This document shows positions 1-10,900 of a DNA stretch of 64,000 nucleotides, in pieces. A program made the position numbers and the translations under genes. Source of the stretch: Bacteroidetes bacterium RIFCSPLOWO2_12_FULL_35_15 (GTDB lineage Bacteria; Bacteroidota; Bacteroidia; 2-12-FULL-35-15); NCBI GenBank assembly GCA_001769385.1, contig MEPB01000024.1, positions 1 through 64,000 on the forward strand. Direction: 5' to 3'. The notes below the pieces were generated by a model. That model made no database searches, was not told the origin of the DNA, and was given only the letters and a program-made list of their open reading frames with translations. How positions within the stretch are numbered: the first letter of the stretch is position 1; every line of letters starts with the position of its first letter.

Positions 1-474
1 TGTTCCTAATAAAACATTTGCCAAAATAGTTCCTGTTTTTGATAGTAATCTGCGTTTAAAAGGGGAATCACCCATCGAACCACCGTTGATAAAGCGACTT
101 CCAAAGGCACATTCATTTCCTTCGTTCAACACTCTCAAAAACATGGGTATAGCACGAGGGTCGTGTGAAAGTCCGGCATCCATTTCAATAATTATTTCGT
201 GGCCGGCTTCATAAGCAACCCGTAATCCTTTCACATAAGCATCTACTACATTACGATTTTCGGGAGCCCAAACAGTCACATAGCGAGGGTCTTTGGCAGA
301 TAGTGCCTGACAAAGTTCTAATGTTTTGTCTTTGGATGCATTATCAATAATAAAGTAAACGTTACCGGGATTTAATTCATTGATCACAAAATTTACCATT
401 TCAATAAATGGCTTGAAATCTGCCTCTTCATTTGCCATCGGCACTACTATCGCCCACTTTTTATAGTAAAACAT
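1..474 (-). CDS. Family 2 glycosyltransferase, 3' part outside window (partial)
   Basis: The reading frame starts at the ATG at 474 and stays open to base 1, so only the first 158 residues are present. It starts WAIVVPMANEE, the nucleotide-sugar binding start of a GT-A fold, followed by IIDNASKDKT and then EMDAGLSHDP, the metal-site region of dolichol-phosphate-mannose-synthase-like enzymes. FGSRFINGG and a KRRLLSK segment follow, as in that group. The third position of the usual DxD site is glycine here (DAG). By family, it transfers a sugar from an activated donor to a lipid or polysaccharide acceptor at the inner membrane. The acceptor cannot be told from this part. It starts five bases after the ABC ATPase stop, so the two are probably co-transcribed. 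Confidence 0.85.
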   Translation of the reverse strand, partial: MFYYKKWAIVVPMANEEADFKPFIEMVNFVINELNPGNVYFIIDNASKDKTLELCQALSAKDPRYVTVWAPENRNVVDAYVKGLRVAYEAGHEIIIEMDAGLSHDPRAIPMFLRVLNEGNECAFGSRFINGGSMGDSPFKRRLLSKTGTILANVLLGT

Positions 475-479
475 TATAA

Positions 480-2282
480 TTAATTAAGCAATTGTTTTTT
501 CTTTTCAATAGAAGCTTTAATGTCTTCCAGTTGGCCTTTTGGAATGGCTCCAATTAATCTTTGAGTGTATTCGCTTTGCGGATCATTATATATGGCATCC
601 GCATCGCCCATTTCTTCTATTTTTCCGTTGTTCATCACGATCATTCGGTCGCTCATAAATTTTACAACAGACAGATCATGCGAAATAAAAATATAGGTAA
701 AATTAAATTCACGTTTAAGTTCATTCAGTAAATTTAATACTTGTGCTTGCACAGAAACATCTAATGCAGAAACAGATTCGTCACAAATAATAAATTTAGG
801 TTTTAATGCTAAGGCACGTGCAATACAAATCCGCTGACGCTGTCCTCCGGAAAACTCATGTGGATAGCGGTAAAAATGCGATTCGTTCATATTTACCCGG
901 TGCAATAATTCAATAACACGTTCTTTGCGTTCTTTATCATTTGCAAAAACACCATGTACTTGCATTGGTTCCATAATGGCTTGACCAATGGTGATGCGGG
1001 GATTTAAAGAAGAATAAGGATCTTGAAAAATGATCTGAATATCTTTGCGCAATTTGCGCATCTCTTTGGTACTGATTTTCGTAATGTTTTTTCCTTCAAA
1101 AAAAATCTCTCCGGCAGTCGGCTCAATCAAACGTAAAAGAGTTCTTCCCAAGGTGGTTTTTCCGCAGCCCGATTCCCCAACTAATCCTAGTGTTTCACCG
1201 GGATATACATCAAAACTGACATCATCAACAGCTTTTACAAAATCTGTTGCTTTGCCAAATATTCCTTTGTTAATAGGAAAATAGGTTTTTAAATTTTTTA
1301 TTTGAAGAATAGGTTCTTTTGCATATAATTTTTTGTGTTCTTCAAATCGTTTTTCATTGGTAACAACAAGTTTATCGGTTACTTCACTTACGGTTTGTTT
1401 GCTTTCGATCATTTCACCGGTATCGGTTGTTTTCATGAAATCAGCTACGGTAGGCAACCATGTTAATCGTTTGTTTAATGGTGGGCGGCAAGCCAAAAGC
1501 CCCTTTGTATATGGATGCTGAGGATTCGAGAAAATTTCCAAAACGCTACCCTGTTCCACAATTTTCCCCTTGTACATTACCACCACTTTGTCTGCAAGCT
1601 CAGCAATTACGCCTAAATCGTGAGTAATAAAAAGTATTCCCATCTCATGTTCGCGTTGCAGCTTAAACATCAGATCCAAAATAGTTGCCTGAACAGTAAC
1701 GTCCAAAGCAGTTGTTGGTTCATCTGCAATAAGTATATTAGGCTTACAACTCATAGCCATGGCAATCATTACCCGCTGTTTTTGCCCACCTGATATCTGG
1801 TGAGGATAACTGTCAAAAATGATTTCCGGGCGAGGCAATTGAACTTCTTTAAACAAGCTAACAGTTTTTTCTTTCGCTTCCTTTTTAGAACATTTTTGGT
1901 GCAATAAAATAGCTTCCATTACTTGATCACCGCAGGTAAAAACCGGATTTAAAGAAGTCATTGGCTCCTGAAAGATCATGGCAATATCATTACCTCTTAA
2001 GGCTCGCATTTCCTTTTCAGAAAGTTTGACGATATCAATAGGTCCGTGCTTTTTAGAATGAAAAATAATTTCACCACCGGTAATTCTTCCGGGAGGATTT
2101 GGAATTAATTGCATGATAGACAATGCCGTAACCGATTTCCCGGAACCAGATTCTCCAACAATACCAACAGTTTCGCCATGGGAAAGGGTAAAAGAGATAT
2201 TATTGACAGCTTTTACTGTTTCGTCTTCACCATAAAATTCGGTAACTAAATTCTTAATTTCCAGTAAAATTTCTTTTGCCAT
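480..2282 (-). CDS. Dipeptide/oligopeptide-type ABC transporter ATP-binding protein, two fused ATPase domains
   Basis: The product is 600 residues when started at the ATG at 2282; a TTG two codons upstream is the only alternative. Two complete ATPase domains are fused, like DppD and DppF joined head to tail. Domain 1 has Walker A GESGSGKS (about residues 43-50), signature SGGQKQR and Walker [13 protein letters not shown]. It is followed by the peptide-transporter extension ([16 protein letters not shown]). Domain 2 has Walker A GESGCGKT near residue 370, signature SGGQRQR and Walker [13 protein letters not shown], where serine replaces the usual proline after DE. By family, it powers import of peptides or similar solutes with separate permease and binding proteins, none of which are in view. 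The exact substrate is unknown. The adjoining glycosyltransferase follows within five bases. Confidence 0.9.
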   Translation of the reverse strand: MAKEILLEIKNLVTEFYGEDETVKAVNNISFTLSHGETVGIVGESGSGKSVTALSIMQLIPNPPGRITGGEIIFHSKKHGPIDIVKLSEKEMRALRGNDIAMIFQEPMTSLNPVFTCGDQVMEAILLHQKCSKKEAKEKTVSLFKEVQLPRPEIIFDSYPHQISGGQKQRVMIAMAMSCKPNILIADEPTTALDVTVQATILDLMFKLQREHEMGILFITHDLGVIAELADKVVVMYKGKIVEQGSVLEIFSNPQHPYTKGLLACRPPLNKRLTWLPTVADFMKTTDTGEMIESKQTVSEVTDKLVVTNEKRFEEHKKLYAKEPILQIKNLKTYFPINKGIFGKATDFVKAVDDVSFDVYPGETLGLVGESGCGKTTLGRTLLRLIEPTAGEIFFEGKNITKISTKEMRKLRKDIQIIFQDPYSSLNPRITIGQAIMEPMQVHGVFANDKERKERVIELLHRVNMNESHFYRYPHEFSGGQRQRICIARALALKPKFIICDESVSALDVSVQAQVLNLLNELKREFNFTYIFISHDLSVVKFMSDRMIVMNNGKIEEMGDADAIYNDPQSEYTQRLIGAIPKGQLEDIKASIEKKKQLLN

Positions 2283-2403
2283 CTGCAAACTCGGTTTTTT
2301 CAGAGAGGTTCAAAAGTACATTTTGTTATCGAATTATGCAAAATTCGGTATGTTGAACACTTGCCAAGAAGGAGTGATGTAAAATAAATGAAAAGAAGTA
2401 ATA

Positions 2404-2949
2404 CTATTCCTTGTCAGGGTAGATCCAGATAGAAATTTTTCCGGGAGCCTTTTCAGCAGCAAAATCAGCACTTTCATCACTCAGGTTTATTTTTACGCCA
2501 CCGAATTTTTGAGATCGTACCGACCATACCGTAAAACCCTGATGGCTTTCGCTTTCACCATAATGCTCATCAAAAAAGGTTTTGAATTTTGAAAATATTT
2601 CATCGGATTTTTCGGGATTATTAATGAAAATATCAGATTGTATTTCATTTAATCCTGTTTCGTCAAAATTGTAGGTGATATTGAATGAGCCTTCGCTATC
2701 CAATGGATATTCATAATACAGGTAAGCGCTATCAGATTCAGTTGGTTTTTCAAGTTCTTTTTTTTGAACCAGATCAAGTTTTTCTCCCAGACTAAAACCT
2801 CTAAAAACATTTGTATCAGTGAGCATTACCGATTCGAAAACTGTACCATATTCAGCAAGTTTTGATTTTGGTTTTATGCAGGAAGCAAAAATTACCAAAA
2901 CAATTAAAGTAGCAAATAAATAATTTTGATGTTTTTGAAAAGAAGACAT
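2404..2949 (-). CDS. Small predicted lipoprotein, function unknown
   Basis: I start this at the ATG at 2949, which gives a 181-residue protein with a lipoprotein signal: a short charged start, a hydrophobic run (YLFATLIVLVIF) and a lipobox-like FASC. A longer frame to 3021 would overlap the upstream exonuclease gene and put extra residues before the signal. The mature part is acidic and soluble-looking (LYYEYPLDSEG, FDETGLNEIQSDI, ending KISIWIYPDKE). I do not recognise a family. It lies 22 bases downstream of the exonuclease gene and may share its transcript. It is probably anchored to the inner or outer membrane facing the periplasm. Confidence 0.7.
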   Translation of the reverse strand: MSSFQKHQNYLFATLIVLVIFASCIKPKSKLAEYGTVFESVMLTDTNVFRGFSLGEKLDLVQKKELEKPTESDSAYLYYEYPLDSEGSFNITYNFDETGLNEIQSDIFINNPEKSDEIFSKFKTFFDEHYGESESHQGFTVWSVRSQKFGGVKINLSDESADFAAEKAPGKISIWIYPDKE

Positions 2950-2971
2950 GAGGAAATTTTGAAGGACAAAG

Positions 2972-3691
2972 TTAAGAAGAAAAAACGTTAAGCTCCGCCT
3001 GAATAATATTTTTATCTTCAATTAAAGGTTCGCCCATAAATCGTAATAAAAGTTGGGCAACAGTTAGCACATCTTTTTGGCAATAGGTAACAATACGTTC
3101 CAGGTTTTTTTCTTCCCAATACACACGTGCCACATCAGCTCCATTAATATCATCCTTTGGAGTAGGAATATTAAAAATGGTTGCTAATAAACTTAAGGAA
3201 GAATAATTTTTGTAATCACCGAATTTCCATAGCTCCATCGTATCCAGATGATTTACTTCCCATGGCTTTTTTCCCGAAATATTCAGTGCTTTAGGAAGTT
3301 TAACAGTGTTGATCAACATTCGTCTGCATAAAAAGGGGAAGTCGAATTCTTTGCCGTTATGTGCACAAAGCAGGTTCTCTTTGCGGTTGAAATGGGTGTT
3401 TAATAAAGTAGCGAATTCTTGTAATAGTTGTTTTTCATCATGTCCATAAAACGATTTTATTCGAAAGGTCCCTTCATTAAAAAAACCAACCGAAATGCAA
3501 ATTACTTTTGAAAACTCAGCATAAATCCCCGCTTTCTTATATTGTGTCTCAGGATTTTCTGATTGCTGATAACGAAATTTAGTATCCCACAATTGTTTGA
3601 TATTTTCATCTAAAGCATTATAATTATAAACGACAGGAGCTGTTTCAATATCAAGAAACAGAATTGTTGAGATTTTAATGTTTTCCAGCAT
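2972..3691 (-). CDS. Predicted 3'-5' exonuclease, PolB-like exonuclease family
   Basis: A 239-residue protein with the three motifs of DEDD-type 3'-5' exonucleases. ExoI is FLDIETAP, with the acidic pair at D14 and E16. ExoII is LCAHNGKEFDFPFLCRR. ExoIII is YCQKDVLTVAQLLLRF, with the YxxxD spacing. It matches the stand-alone PolB-type proofreading-domain family that is common in Bacteroidota. By family, it removes nucleotides from 3' ends of DNA using two metal ions. No polymerase domain is attached, so its partner is unknown. The ATG at 3691 fits the start of the fold. It lies 12 bases downstream of the next gene upstream and is followed by the small lipoprotein. Confidence 0.85.
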   Translation of the reverse strand: MLENIKISTILFLDIETAPVVYNYNALDENIKQLWDTKFRYQQSENPETQYKKAGIYAEFSKVICISVGFFNEGTFRIKSFYGHDEKQLLQEFATLLNTHFNRKENLLCAHNGKEFDFPFLCRRMLINTVKLPKALNISGKKPWEVNHLDTMELWKFGDYKNYSSLSLLATIFNIPTPKDDINGADVARVYWEEKNLERIVTYCQKDVLTVAQLLLRFMGEPLIEDKNIIQAELNVFSS

Positions 3692-3703
3692 AATGAAATT
3701 TTA

Positions 3704-4108
3704 TTATTTTATCAACACGCCCTTTTTATTTATAATAGGAATCAGCGTGAAATTTTCTTCTTTAATTGTTTCCGGTAAAAAAATGTATTTTTTATCATAC
3801 ATCTTTTTATTTATGAAAAAACTTACCCAATATTCGTTATTCAAGCCAAATAGGTTTTCGATTATAGGTTCAATTTTTGCAAAACTTTTGGCACTTATAC
3901 TATCTATAAAATGCCTGAGTGTTGAAGTTTTAACTTCTTCATTATTATAAAATCCATATCCTTTTGATGAAACAATAACACCTTCTATCGTTTCGTTTTT
4001 CAAATTTAAAAGATATACATTCCATTCGGCTTCCTGAAATTCGTTTTCTTCTTTAACCACAGCTACTGCAATATCTTCTACTATGGGTGGAGAAATATCT
4101 TTTTTCAT
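3704..4108 (-). CDS. Conserved small Bacteroidota protein, function unknown
   Basis: Started at the ATG at 4108 it is 134 residues. An earlier in-frame ATG at 4177 would overlap the serine-hydrolase gene and is less likely. It has no signal peptide or membrane segment and is predicted cytoplasmic. The pattern KKDISPPIVEDIAVAVVKE, WNVYLLN, VSSKGYG, VKTSTLRHFID, AKSFAKIEPI and a C-terminal PIINKKGVLIK resembles a short family widespread in Bacteroidota. From memory, these are often labelled as a phenylalanyl-tRNA synthetase alpha subunit, but nothing here resembles a synthetase and I do not adopt that name. Close spacing with both neighbours suggests one transcript from 5306 to 2404. Confidence 0.75.
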   Translation of the reverse strand: MKKDISPPIVEDIAVAVVKEENEFQEAEWNVYLLNLKNETIEGVIVSSKGYGFYNNEEVKTSTLRHFIDSISAKSFAKIEPIIENLFGLNNEYWVSFFINKKMYDKKYIFLPETIKEENFTLIPIINKKGVLIK

Positions 4109-4121
4109 TTTGAAAACAAAT

Positions 4122-5306
4122 TTATTTTTGAAAATGATTTTTGCCATACATTTCCAAGGCTGCATCAATGTATGCAAAAATATCAGCAGTATGACTATGC
4201 GGACTTAGTGGTTTTTCACGCTTTTTTCCTAAACGGACCACCACCATTTTCTTATCAGGAATACAGATAATATATTGTCCTAAAATTCCCCGGGCATAAA
4301 AAATATCATGCCCTTTGTAATTTGGCATTAACCACCAGGCATATCCATATTTATCATTTTTATTACCCAAATCATCCACCAGATCAGCTAGTTTAATAGA
4401 GTTTAATACATACTCGGTTGAGATCAACTGAGTGCCGTTCCACTTGCCACTATCAAGAAATAACTCTCCTACACGAGCAAAATCGCGGGCGTTTGAATTG
4501 AAACAACAGTATGCTTTTTCTGTTCCGTCTTTATGATCAAGGCTCCAATAAGCCGGATGTAAGGCACCAAGTGGTTTCCATAGTTTTTCTGAAGCATAAT
4601 CACTTATTGTTTTTCCGGTTGCTTTTTCAAGGATAAAGCCCAGCAGCTCAGAGTTTCCGCTGAGGTAATTAAAAACTTTACCAGGTTCCTCAACTATTTT
4701 GTAGTTGTAAGTAAGTTTTTTCAGATCACTTCCATAATATGCTTGTGCAGGATAAGCAAAGGGACTCACATAATCTTCATCGAAATTAATTCCCGAACTC
4801 ATTGTCAGCAAATGTTTAATAGTCAATTTAGCCTTGCCATCGTCTTTAAATTCAGGTAAAAAATCACTTACAGGTTGGTCAACACTTTTTATTTTGCCCT
4901 CATCAATAGCTGCTCCAACTAAAATACTGACAAATGTTTTTGCCATCGAAAAGGAATTGGTATAGGAGTTTTCGCCAAAACCATCCCAATATTGCTCATG
5001 AATAAGTGAATCGTTCTTAATAATAACATAGGCAACTGTTTCCATATCGGTAAATTCCTTGAGATATGTATCCGGAATTTTTTTTGAGTTCGCATTGTAT
5101 GCTAAATGCCAGGGTTGCGGTGTTCCTGTTTTAACTTCCCGGTTTTCAAAAATAGTATATTCCTCAATACTCGGGCCTTTTCGTCCTTTTAAATAAGTAT
5201 TTGCAATACCTTTATACAAATACCATTTTCCGGAAAAAAGGATAGCAAGATTTAGTATCACCAAAATAATTAATAATCCTTTGCCAATTATTTTAAGAAT
5301 TTTCAT
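4122..5306 (-). CDS. Class C beta-lactamase-like serine hydrolase, membrane-anchored
   Basis: A 394-residue protein with one N-terminal hydrophobic anchor (GLLIILVILNLAILFSG, residues 10-26). The periplasmic domain belongs to the beta-lactamase/penicillin-binding-protein fold. The nucleophile motif SxxK is SMAK (S120, K123), and FNYLSGNSELLG sits where the YxN motif is expected. HLLTMSSGINFDEDY, GKTISDYASEKLWKPLG and YGYAWWL are typical of the esterase/6-aminohexanoate-dimer-hydrolase-like branch. By family, it cleaves an ester or amide through a serine acyl-enzyme; the natural substrate is unknown. It is the first gene of a minus-strand run, divergent from the TPR-caspase gene across a 266-base gap that must hold both promoters. 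Confidence 0.87.
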   Translation of the reverse strand: MKILKIIGKGLLIILVILNLAILFSGKWYLYKGIANTYLKGRKGPSIEEYTIFENREVKTGTPQPWHLAYNANSKKIPDTYLKEFTDMETVAYVIIKNDSLIHEQYWDGFGENSYTNSFSMAKTFVSILVGAAIDEGKIKSVDQPVSDFLPEFKDDGKAKLTIKHLLTMSSGINFDEDYVSPFAYPAQAYYGSDLKKLTYNYKIVEEPGKVFNYLSGNSELLGFILEKATGKTISDYASEKLWKPLGALHPAYWSLDHKDGTEKAYCCFNSNARDFARVGELFLDSGKWNGTQLISTEYVLNSIKLADLVDDLGNKNDKYGYAWWLMPNYKGHDIFYARGILGQYIICIPDKKMVVVRLGKKREKPLSPHSHTADIFAYIDAALEMYGKNHFQK

Positions 5307-5572
5307 GTTTTTATTACTGTAAAGTTTGTAGCGCTTTTAATTTATAATTCATTTAGAGAAGGTTTCAAAGTTAATTTAAAATTATGAATTTGGAGCAATC
5401 AATGAAAAAATTCTTAAAGACTATTTTCTTTTAAAACCTTGAAGAGTTGGTACATTATGGACGGAAACAGTGTTTTTTAGAATAAAAAAATAAAACAAAA
5501 AATCTGTAATTTTAAGAGCGTAATTTCATATTTTTGTTACGAGTTAAATTGGTCATTAATCTGTTATACATA

Positions 5573-7906
5573 ATGAAACGTATTTTTTGTCTTACCGGAT
5601 TGCTGTTTTTGATAGTTAGTAACAGCTCCTGGGCCCAAACCGCAAAAAAATATTTTAGCAGTGGCGAAAAATATCAAACTGCAAAAAGCTATAATGAAGC
5701 AGTGGATAATTTTACCAAGGCAATTGAAATGGATCCCAATTATGTGAAAGCATATATTGCCAGAGCTGAATGTTTTGAAGTGCTGGGGAAGAAATCAGAA
5801 GCGGCAGAAGATTATAAAAGAGCAACAGTGTTTTCTCCCAAAGAGAAAGAATTGTTCTTCAAGGCAGGAAGCTTGTATTTTGATATTCAAAAATACCCGG
5901 ATGCTGATGTGATGCTTAAACAAGCAATAGATAGAGATGATAGTTATACCGAAGCTATTGACATCCGGTTAAAAACGCTCATCCAATTGAATAATTTTCA
6001 GGAAGGATTAAAGGTAGCCGAGTTGGCGCTTGCTATTAAAAAAACAGCAGTAAGCATATTCAATAGAGCCATGATGAATGATAGTTTAAAAAACTATAGT
6101 GCTGCCGAAAAAGATTATAAAGAATCGAAATATTTCGATTCGAAATACATTCCGGCTTATGTTGGTTTGGCACTCGTTCAGATCAAACTTAACAAAACAG
6201 ATGAAGCTCTTGGAATCTGTGAGGCGGCTCTTCTAAAAGTGCCAAACAGTAAAGAAGTTTTTTATGCAAGAAGTCAGGTATATTCTCAAAAAGGAGATTT
6301 TCAAAATGCAGTAAACGATATTACAAAAGTAATTGTAGGTAACGAAAAAAACAGTACAGCTTATTTTATGCGTGCTTCCTACTATCAGAAATTAGGACAA
6401 TGGCAAAATGCAATAAATGACTTTAACAAATGTTTAAGTATCGAACCGAACAGAAATTCTGCAATGATAGGGAGGGCAAATTCATATGAGCAATTAACTA
6501 ATTATTCTGCTGCAATAAAAGATTATGAAACCATATTGAAATCGGCAAGCACTGATGCAGTCAAACAAATGCTAAAAGCTGCCAAAGAAAAACAATTTGA
6601 TCTAAATCGTGAAAGCAATAAACCGGAAGTAGTTTTAACAAATCCGAGATCCGAAGGAACGACTGTAAAAATTGCAGGAAATAAAGCAGAAACAATTATT
6701 AAAGGATTAGTGAAAGATGCAAGTTCAATTAAGTTAATTACGGTGAATGATGTTACAGCAGAGTTTAGTAAAGATTCCATCAATCCGAAATTTGGCGTGA
6801 AATTAAATTTAGCAACACCCAAAGAAATAGTTGTAGTTGCAACAGATGTGTATGACAATACTCAAAAAACTACATTTGTTGTACAACGCACAGAAACAGA
6901 TCCCCCACTCATTGCGCTTACAACGCCTTATACTTCTTTTGATAATGAAGTGTCATTGGATAACACCAATCCTGAATTATACATCGAAGGAAAAGTCAAG
7001 GACGAGAGTTTGATCGAGTCTATCATCATTGATGGTGTTTCTGCCAGCTTCCCGTTACAAGGGTTGAACCCGTCATTTTCAGCTAAGGTTAGTATTGCTA
7101 ACAAGGATAAAATAACAATTGAAGTACGTGATATATATGGAAACGAACTAAAACAGAATTACAAATTGAATCGTGATGGAGCTTTAGCATCGCAAGATAA
7201 TCCGATGGGAAACACGTGGATGATCTTTATTGAAAACACGAACTATCAAAGTTTTCCTGTTTTAGAAGGGCCGGCAAAGGATGTTATTCTTATGAAATCG
7301 GCATTGGCAAATTATAAAGTAAGCAAGATCGTTCATAAGAAAGACATGACAAAAACAGATCTTGAAAAATTCTTTGCCATCGAATTACGCGACCTGGTTA
7401 AGAATAATAAGATCAATTCACTTTTGGTCTGGTATGCCGGTCATGGAAAATTTGTGAATCAAACCGGTTACTGGATTCCTATTGATGCAAAAACAGATGA
7501 CGAGTTTACTTATTTTAATATAAATAATTTGAAGGCATCCATGCAATCTTATTCTAATATTGTTCACACACTTGTGATCACTGATGCTTGCGAATCAGGA
7601 CCTGCGTTTTATTTAGCTATGCGAGATGCGCCAAAAGAAAAACGATGTGAAAATTGGGAAGAAACAAAATTTAAATCAGCACAAATATTTTCATCTGCAG
7701 GGTATGAATTAGCCGCAGATATTTCACAATTCACCAAAACATTCGCAGCAACTTTAAATAACAATCCGGATGGTTGCATCGCAATTGAAAAAATTGCAGA
7801 AAAAGTTTCAATAGCCGTAAAACAAACTGCCGCACAAGCACCTAAATTAGGTAGAATAAGCGGCTTGGAAGATGAAGGCGGAAGTTTCTTTTTTATGAAA
7901 AAGTAG
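5573..7906 (+). CDS. Exported TPR protein with C-terminal caspase-like (peptidase C14) domain
   Basis: A 777-residue protein from the ATG at 5573, chosen because it starts a clean signal peptide (MKRIFCLTGLLFLIVSNSSWAQ). About eight TPR units cover residues 20-340. Two beta-rich segments follow (around 365-455 and 460-545). A caspase p20-type domain starts near NTWMIFIENTNY (about 546). The catalytic dyad is visible as His in WYAGHGK (about 622) and Cys in TDACESGPAF (about 670). The signal peptide places it in the periplasm or at the surface. By family, it would cleave after a specific residue in a protein partner, possibly recruited by the TPRs. It lies 69 bases upstream of the SpoIIE sensor phosphatase and is probably co-transcribed, suggesting a joint signalling role. 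The target is unknown. Confidence 0.88.
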   Translation: MKRIFCLTGLLFLIVSNSSWAQTAKKYFSSGEKYQTAKSYNEAVDNFTKAIEMDPNYVKAYIARAECFEVLGKKSEAAEDYKRATVFSPKEKELFFKAGSLYFDIQKYPDADVMLKQAIDRDDSYTEAIDIRLKTLIQLNNFQEGLKVAELALAIKKTAVSIFNRAMMNDSLKNYSAAEKDYKESKYFDSKYIPAYVGLALVQIKLNKTDEALGICEAALLKVPNSKEVFYARSQVYSQKGDFQNAVNDITKVIVGNEKNSTAYFMRASYYQKLGQWQNAINDFNKCLSIEPNRNSAMIGRANSYEQLTNYSAAIKDYETILKSASTDAVKQMLKAAKEKQFDLNRESNKPEVVLTNPRSEGTTVKIAGNKAETIIKGLVKDASSIKLITVNDVTAEFSKDSINPKFGVKLNLATPKEIVVVATDVYDNTQKTTFVVQRTETDPPLIALTTPYTSFDNEVSLDNTNPELYIEGKVKDESLIESIIIDGVSASFPLQGLNPSFSAKVSIANKDKITIEVRDIYGNELKQNYKLNRDGALASQDNPMGNTWMIFIENTNYQSFPVLEGPAKDVILMKSALANYKVSKIVHKKDMTKTDLEKFFAIELRDLVKNNKINSLLVWYAGHGKFVNQTGYWIPIDAKTDDEFTYFNINNLKASMQSYSNIVHTLVITDACESGPAFYLAMRDAPKEKRCENWEETKFKSAQIFSSAGYELAADISQFTKTFAATLNNNPDGCIAIEKIAEKVSIAVKQTAAQAPKLGRISGLEDEGGSFFFMKK

Positions 7907-7975
7907 CTTGTTCCCATTTGAAGGGGGCAGGGGGATGAAGGAGGAATAATGATTTGCAAAATTCACTATTACATT

Positions 7976-10900
7976 ATGCGAACAAAAAAAATCTTAATAA
8001 GTGCTATTTCCAAATTAATCCTGTTTCTCTTTTTCATATCTTCCAATACATTTTCTCAAACCTATTCCTTCGATAATTATACTGTTCAGAACGGCATTGT
8101 GCAATCCAATGTTGCTGCCATTGTCCAGGATAATAATGGTGATATTTGGTTGGGAACAGGAAGTGGTGTTTCTCGCTTTAATGGAAAAACAGTTCAGAAT
8201 TATTCCACGGATGATGGTTTAGCAGATAACACTGTAACGGCTATGTTACTTGATAACAATGGATTTATTTGGTTTGCCCATGCAAACGGAGCGCTTTCAA
8301 AGTACGATGGTAAAAAAATCGAAGCAGTAAATTCAGAATTCCTTCCAAAAGATAAAAATATTTTTGCCTTGTATCAGGATAAACAAAGCCGAATATGGAT
8401 TTGCACTGAACAATTCGGAGCTATTGCAATAAAAGATCCGCAAGGCGACCTGACAGATAAAAATAATTATTTACACTATGCCAGTAAAGAAGGGTTAAGT
8501 GAATTTTGTTTTTCTGTATTTGAGGATGATCGTGGCAACCTTTTCTTTCTTACAGATATTGGAATTAAAACACTCGATCCTTCAACCGGAAAATTTCAAT
8601 TTTTCAGACCTGATGGTTTGCCTACCGGTTTAATTACCAGTTTTTTTCTTTCAAAAGATGGAAGTATTTGGCTTGGTTTGGCCAATGGTAATATTACCGT
8701 TTTAAATCCTGCTGTGGGCCCTTTGAATTTTTCTTATAAAGATTATTATGTAACACAATCAACTTTTTCAAACACAGGTTCCTGGAGTTTTATAAATGCT
8801 TTTATGCAAGACTCTAAAGGCGATATGTGGGCTGCTGTCTGGGATAGGGGACTTGTTCGCATTCATCTGAATAAAAAACAGGAACCGTCCTTCACTTTTT
8901 TTAATTCAACAAACGGCTTAAGCGTAAATAAAATAAAATGCATTGCTAACGATCGGGAAGGAAATGTGTTGTTTGGCACCATGGGAAATGGCCTTGCAAT
9001 ATTTAAAGGAGAAAAATTCACTTCCTTCACAAAGGAAAATGGCATCATCAACAATCAAATCTGGTCTGTGCTGCAAGATAAAAAAGGAAGGTATTGGTGG
9101 GGCACGAATGAAGGAATAACAATTTACGATCCTTCTGCTGAAAAAGGAAAGACGTTACGGAATATTTCCAAACTGGGAGAATTACCTGTTAATAGCGTTC
9201 GCGCAATGGCAACTGATAATACAGGAAACATCTGGATCGGTACATGGGGCGGAAAATTAGTGATGTATGATATTGAAAAGGAAAAATTTGTGATCAACCA
9301 ACAAGTGAATGATGCAACCTATACACACATCAGTTCAATTGCCACCGATAAACAAGGTAAATTATGGGTTGGAACACCTGAAGGAATTACAGTTTATGAT
9401 GTTTCGAACCGTAGTGTAAAAACTTATCGTACGGTTGACGGATTGAGTAGTAATGATATTACCAGCATTTTTCCGGATAGTAAAGGAAACATTTGGATGG
9501 GAACAAAACAGAAGGGGATCACCAAATTTAAAGATGGGAAATTCACTGTTTATGATAAATCAAAAGGGTTGAGTTATTTAGCAATTTCATGTATTACCGA
9601 AAACAAACATGGTGATATCTGGATTGGAACCGAAGGTGGTGGTGTGTTTTTATTTCACAGTAATTCGTTCTCCAATTATAAAGCAAAGGATGGATTAAAT
9701 TCTGATTTTATTACCTTGTTAAATGTTGATGAAAATAATAATCTTTGGATCGGAAGTAATAATGGGCTTAATAAATTTGATTATTCAAGTAATGTTATTT
9801 CCTCGTATTCAAAATTTGATGGATTCACCGGCATAGAAACCAAGAATAACGCAACCTTTAAAGACAAAGAACAAAACATTTGGTTTGGAACTGTTAATGG
9901 AGTATTTAAATATAGTCCGGCAAATGATACTAAAAACACCTTGGAGCCTATTCTTCGAATTACCCGGCTAAAAATAAATTTAAAAGATCATCCGATAACT
10001 GATACACTTGAACTCTCCTACAAAGAAAACTCATTAAATATTGACTATTCTGCTGTTTGTTTAACCAACCCTGATGCCGTTCAATATTCTGTTAAGCTTG
10101 AAAATTACGATGAAGCCTGGCGTCCGGCAACAAAACAACCATTTGAAATTTATTCAAATCTCTCTCCCGGGAAATATACGTTTAAAGTAATTGCTTGTAA
10201 TAATAGTGGATTATGGACAGCAAAACCGGTTTCAATTTACATTAACATCACCCCTCCTTTTTGGCAAACCGCTTGGTTTTATATAGTGTGCATTGTATTT
10301 GGTGCCTCCCTTATCTTTGGATATATAAAGATCCGTGAACGAAAACTGGTGAATGAAAAGCGTATTCTTGAAGAAAAGGTAGAAGAACGTACTGCAGAAA
10401 TTGCAGAACAGAAAAAAGAAATTGAAGAAAAAAACAATGATATTACCGCCAGTATCCGTTATGCAAAGCGAATACAGGATGCCATCCTTCCACCCGATGC
10501 ATTAGTGAGAACTCATTTGCCAAAAACATTTGTTTTGTTTAAACCAAAAGATATTGTGAGCGGAGATTTTTATTGGCTGGCGCATAAAAAAGATAAAGTT
10601 TTATTTGCGGCAGTCGATTGCACAGGACATGGGGTGCCAGGAGCTTTCATGAGTATTGTAGGACATAATTTACTTGATCAAATTGTTTCAGAACAAGGAT
10701 TAACACAGCCTTCCGAAATATTGGATGCCTTGAATAAGAGTGTTAGTGATACTTTGCGGCAAACATCAACGGAAGAACATGTAAAAGATGGTATGGATAT
10801 TTCATTGTGTTCCTTTGATCATATTACTCAAACCTTTGAGTGGGCGGGAGCTTTCAATCCATTGTATCTGATCCGTAAAGGAGAAATAATTGAAACCAAA

